This document shows, piece by piece, positions 63,851-64,000 of a stretch of 64,000 nucleotides of DNA; the stretch's first letter is position 1, and every line of letters starts with the position of its first letter. The DNA is from Cepaea nemoralis. Taxonomy: Eukaryota > Mollusca > Gastropoda > Stylommatophora > Helicidae. The notes beneath the pieces were generated by a model that was not told the origin of the DNA, did no database searches, and saw nothing but the letters and a program-made list of their open reading frames with translations. The translations under genes were made by a program, and so were the position numbers. The stretch is taken from positions 47,501 through 111,500 of the forward strand of contig JACEFZ010017638.1 of assembly GCA_014155875.1 (NCBI GenBank), written 5' to 3'.

Positions 63851-64000
63851 TATTTATGAACCTCTAAGGGCTCCCCAATAGATATTTCTGTGTAATAAGG
63901 AATACAATGGTATTGTAGAAGGATAGACGTGTAGCTAGGTAAGGAAATTAAGCACATAATAGTGAATCAAGAGGGACGAACAGATCCTAAGAATAGTAGG
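63851..64000. other. Unassigned end of window
   Basis: Nothing recognised; the last 30 bases (agggacgaacagatcctaag) could be the start of another LINE but are too short. Confidence 0.3.

Overview
This window looks like intergenic or intronic DNA from a repeat-rich metazoan genome, most likely an invertebrate. Short RT motifs point to no particular phylum, and I cannot name the species. I found no convincing host protein-coding gene, no canonical rRNA or stand-alone tRNA gene, and nothing prokaryotic (no operons, no CRISPR array). Almost everything readable is transposable-element debris, tandem repeats and microsatellites.

Family nicknames used here are mine, not database names. LINEs (non-LTR retrotransposons): G (3' tail GAA repeats), N (C-terminal motif VTTGKIEG, tails of short tetranucleotides), X (tail GAAT), W (tail ATGAG), Z, U, Y (tail CTAA), V (tail GAT), T, and R (carries an RNase H domain). 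tRNA-derived SINEs: A, B, C, D, E. Other retroposon-like repeats: K (tail CTAA), F, H. DNA transposons: a mariner fold-back, three hAT-type MITEs, one palindromic MITE.

Layout. 0-3 kb: LINE-Z tail, a decayed LINE ORF1 (gag-like, CCHC knuckles) and the mariner fold-back. 3-13 kb: SINEs A/C/E, LINE-X, -N, -Y and -Z fragments, a local segmental duplication and a hAT MITE. 13-18 kb: minisatellites and long AGT/GAA/AG arrays around a LINE-G tail. 18-28 kb: small LINE fragments, repeat K, a 66-bp minisatellite, repeat F, a 1.4-kb LINE-G copy and a palindromic MITE. 28-32 kb: the best retrotransposon locus, a plus-strand LINE-G split by a minus-strand LINE-N, followed by a LINE-X inside a SINE. 33-38 kb: microsatellites, a 33-bp minisatellite with a hAT MITE, and a LINE-N holding two nested insertions. 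38-42 kb: LINE-V, an RNase H-bearing LINE-R, and a minisatellite with a hAT MITE. 42-51 kb: LINE-U/N/W/T fragments, SINE B inside other elements, an expanded repeat K with a long TTC array, and a double SINE insertion sharing one target site. 51-54 kb: a 0.7-kb AGT array and a 40-bp minisatellite. 54-64 kb: SINE D (two copies), LINE-X/N/Z/U fragments, repeats F, K and H.

All RT reading frames I examined are 5'-truncated or broken by stops or frameshifts, so nothing here looks able to move by itself. The real information lies in insertion order. Many elements keep readable target-site duplications (TSDs) of 8-17 bp, so the nesting can be ordered. SINE-B/C and LINE-X share a similar 3' end, which suggests a mobilising partnership. 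LINE tails and internal runs appear to have seeded the microsatellites.
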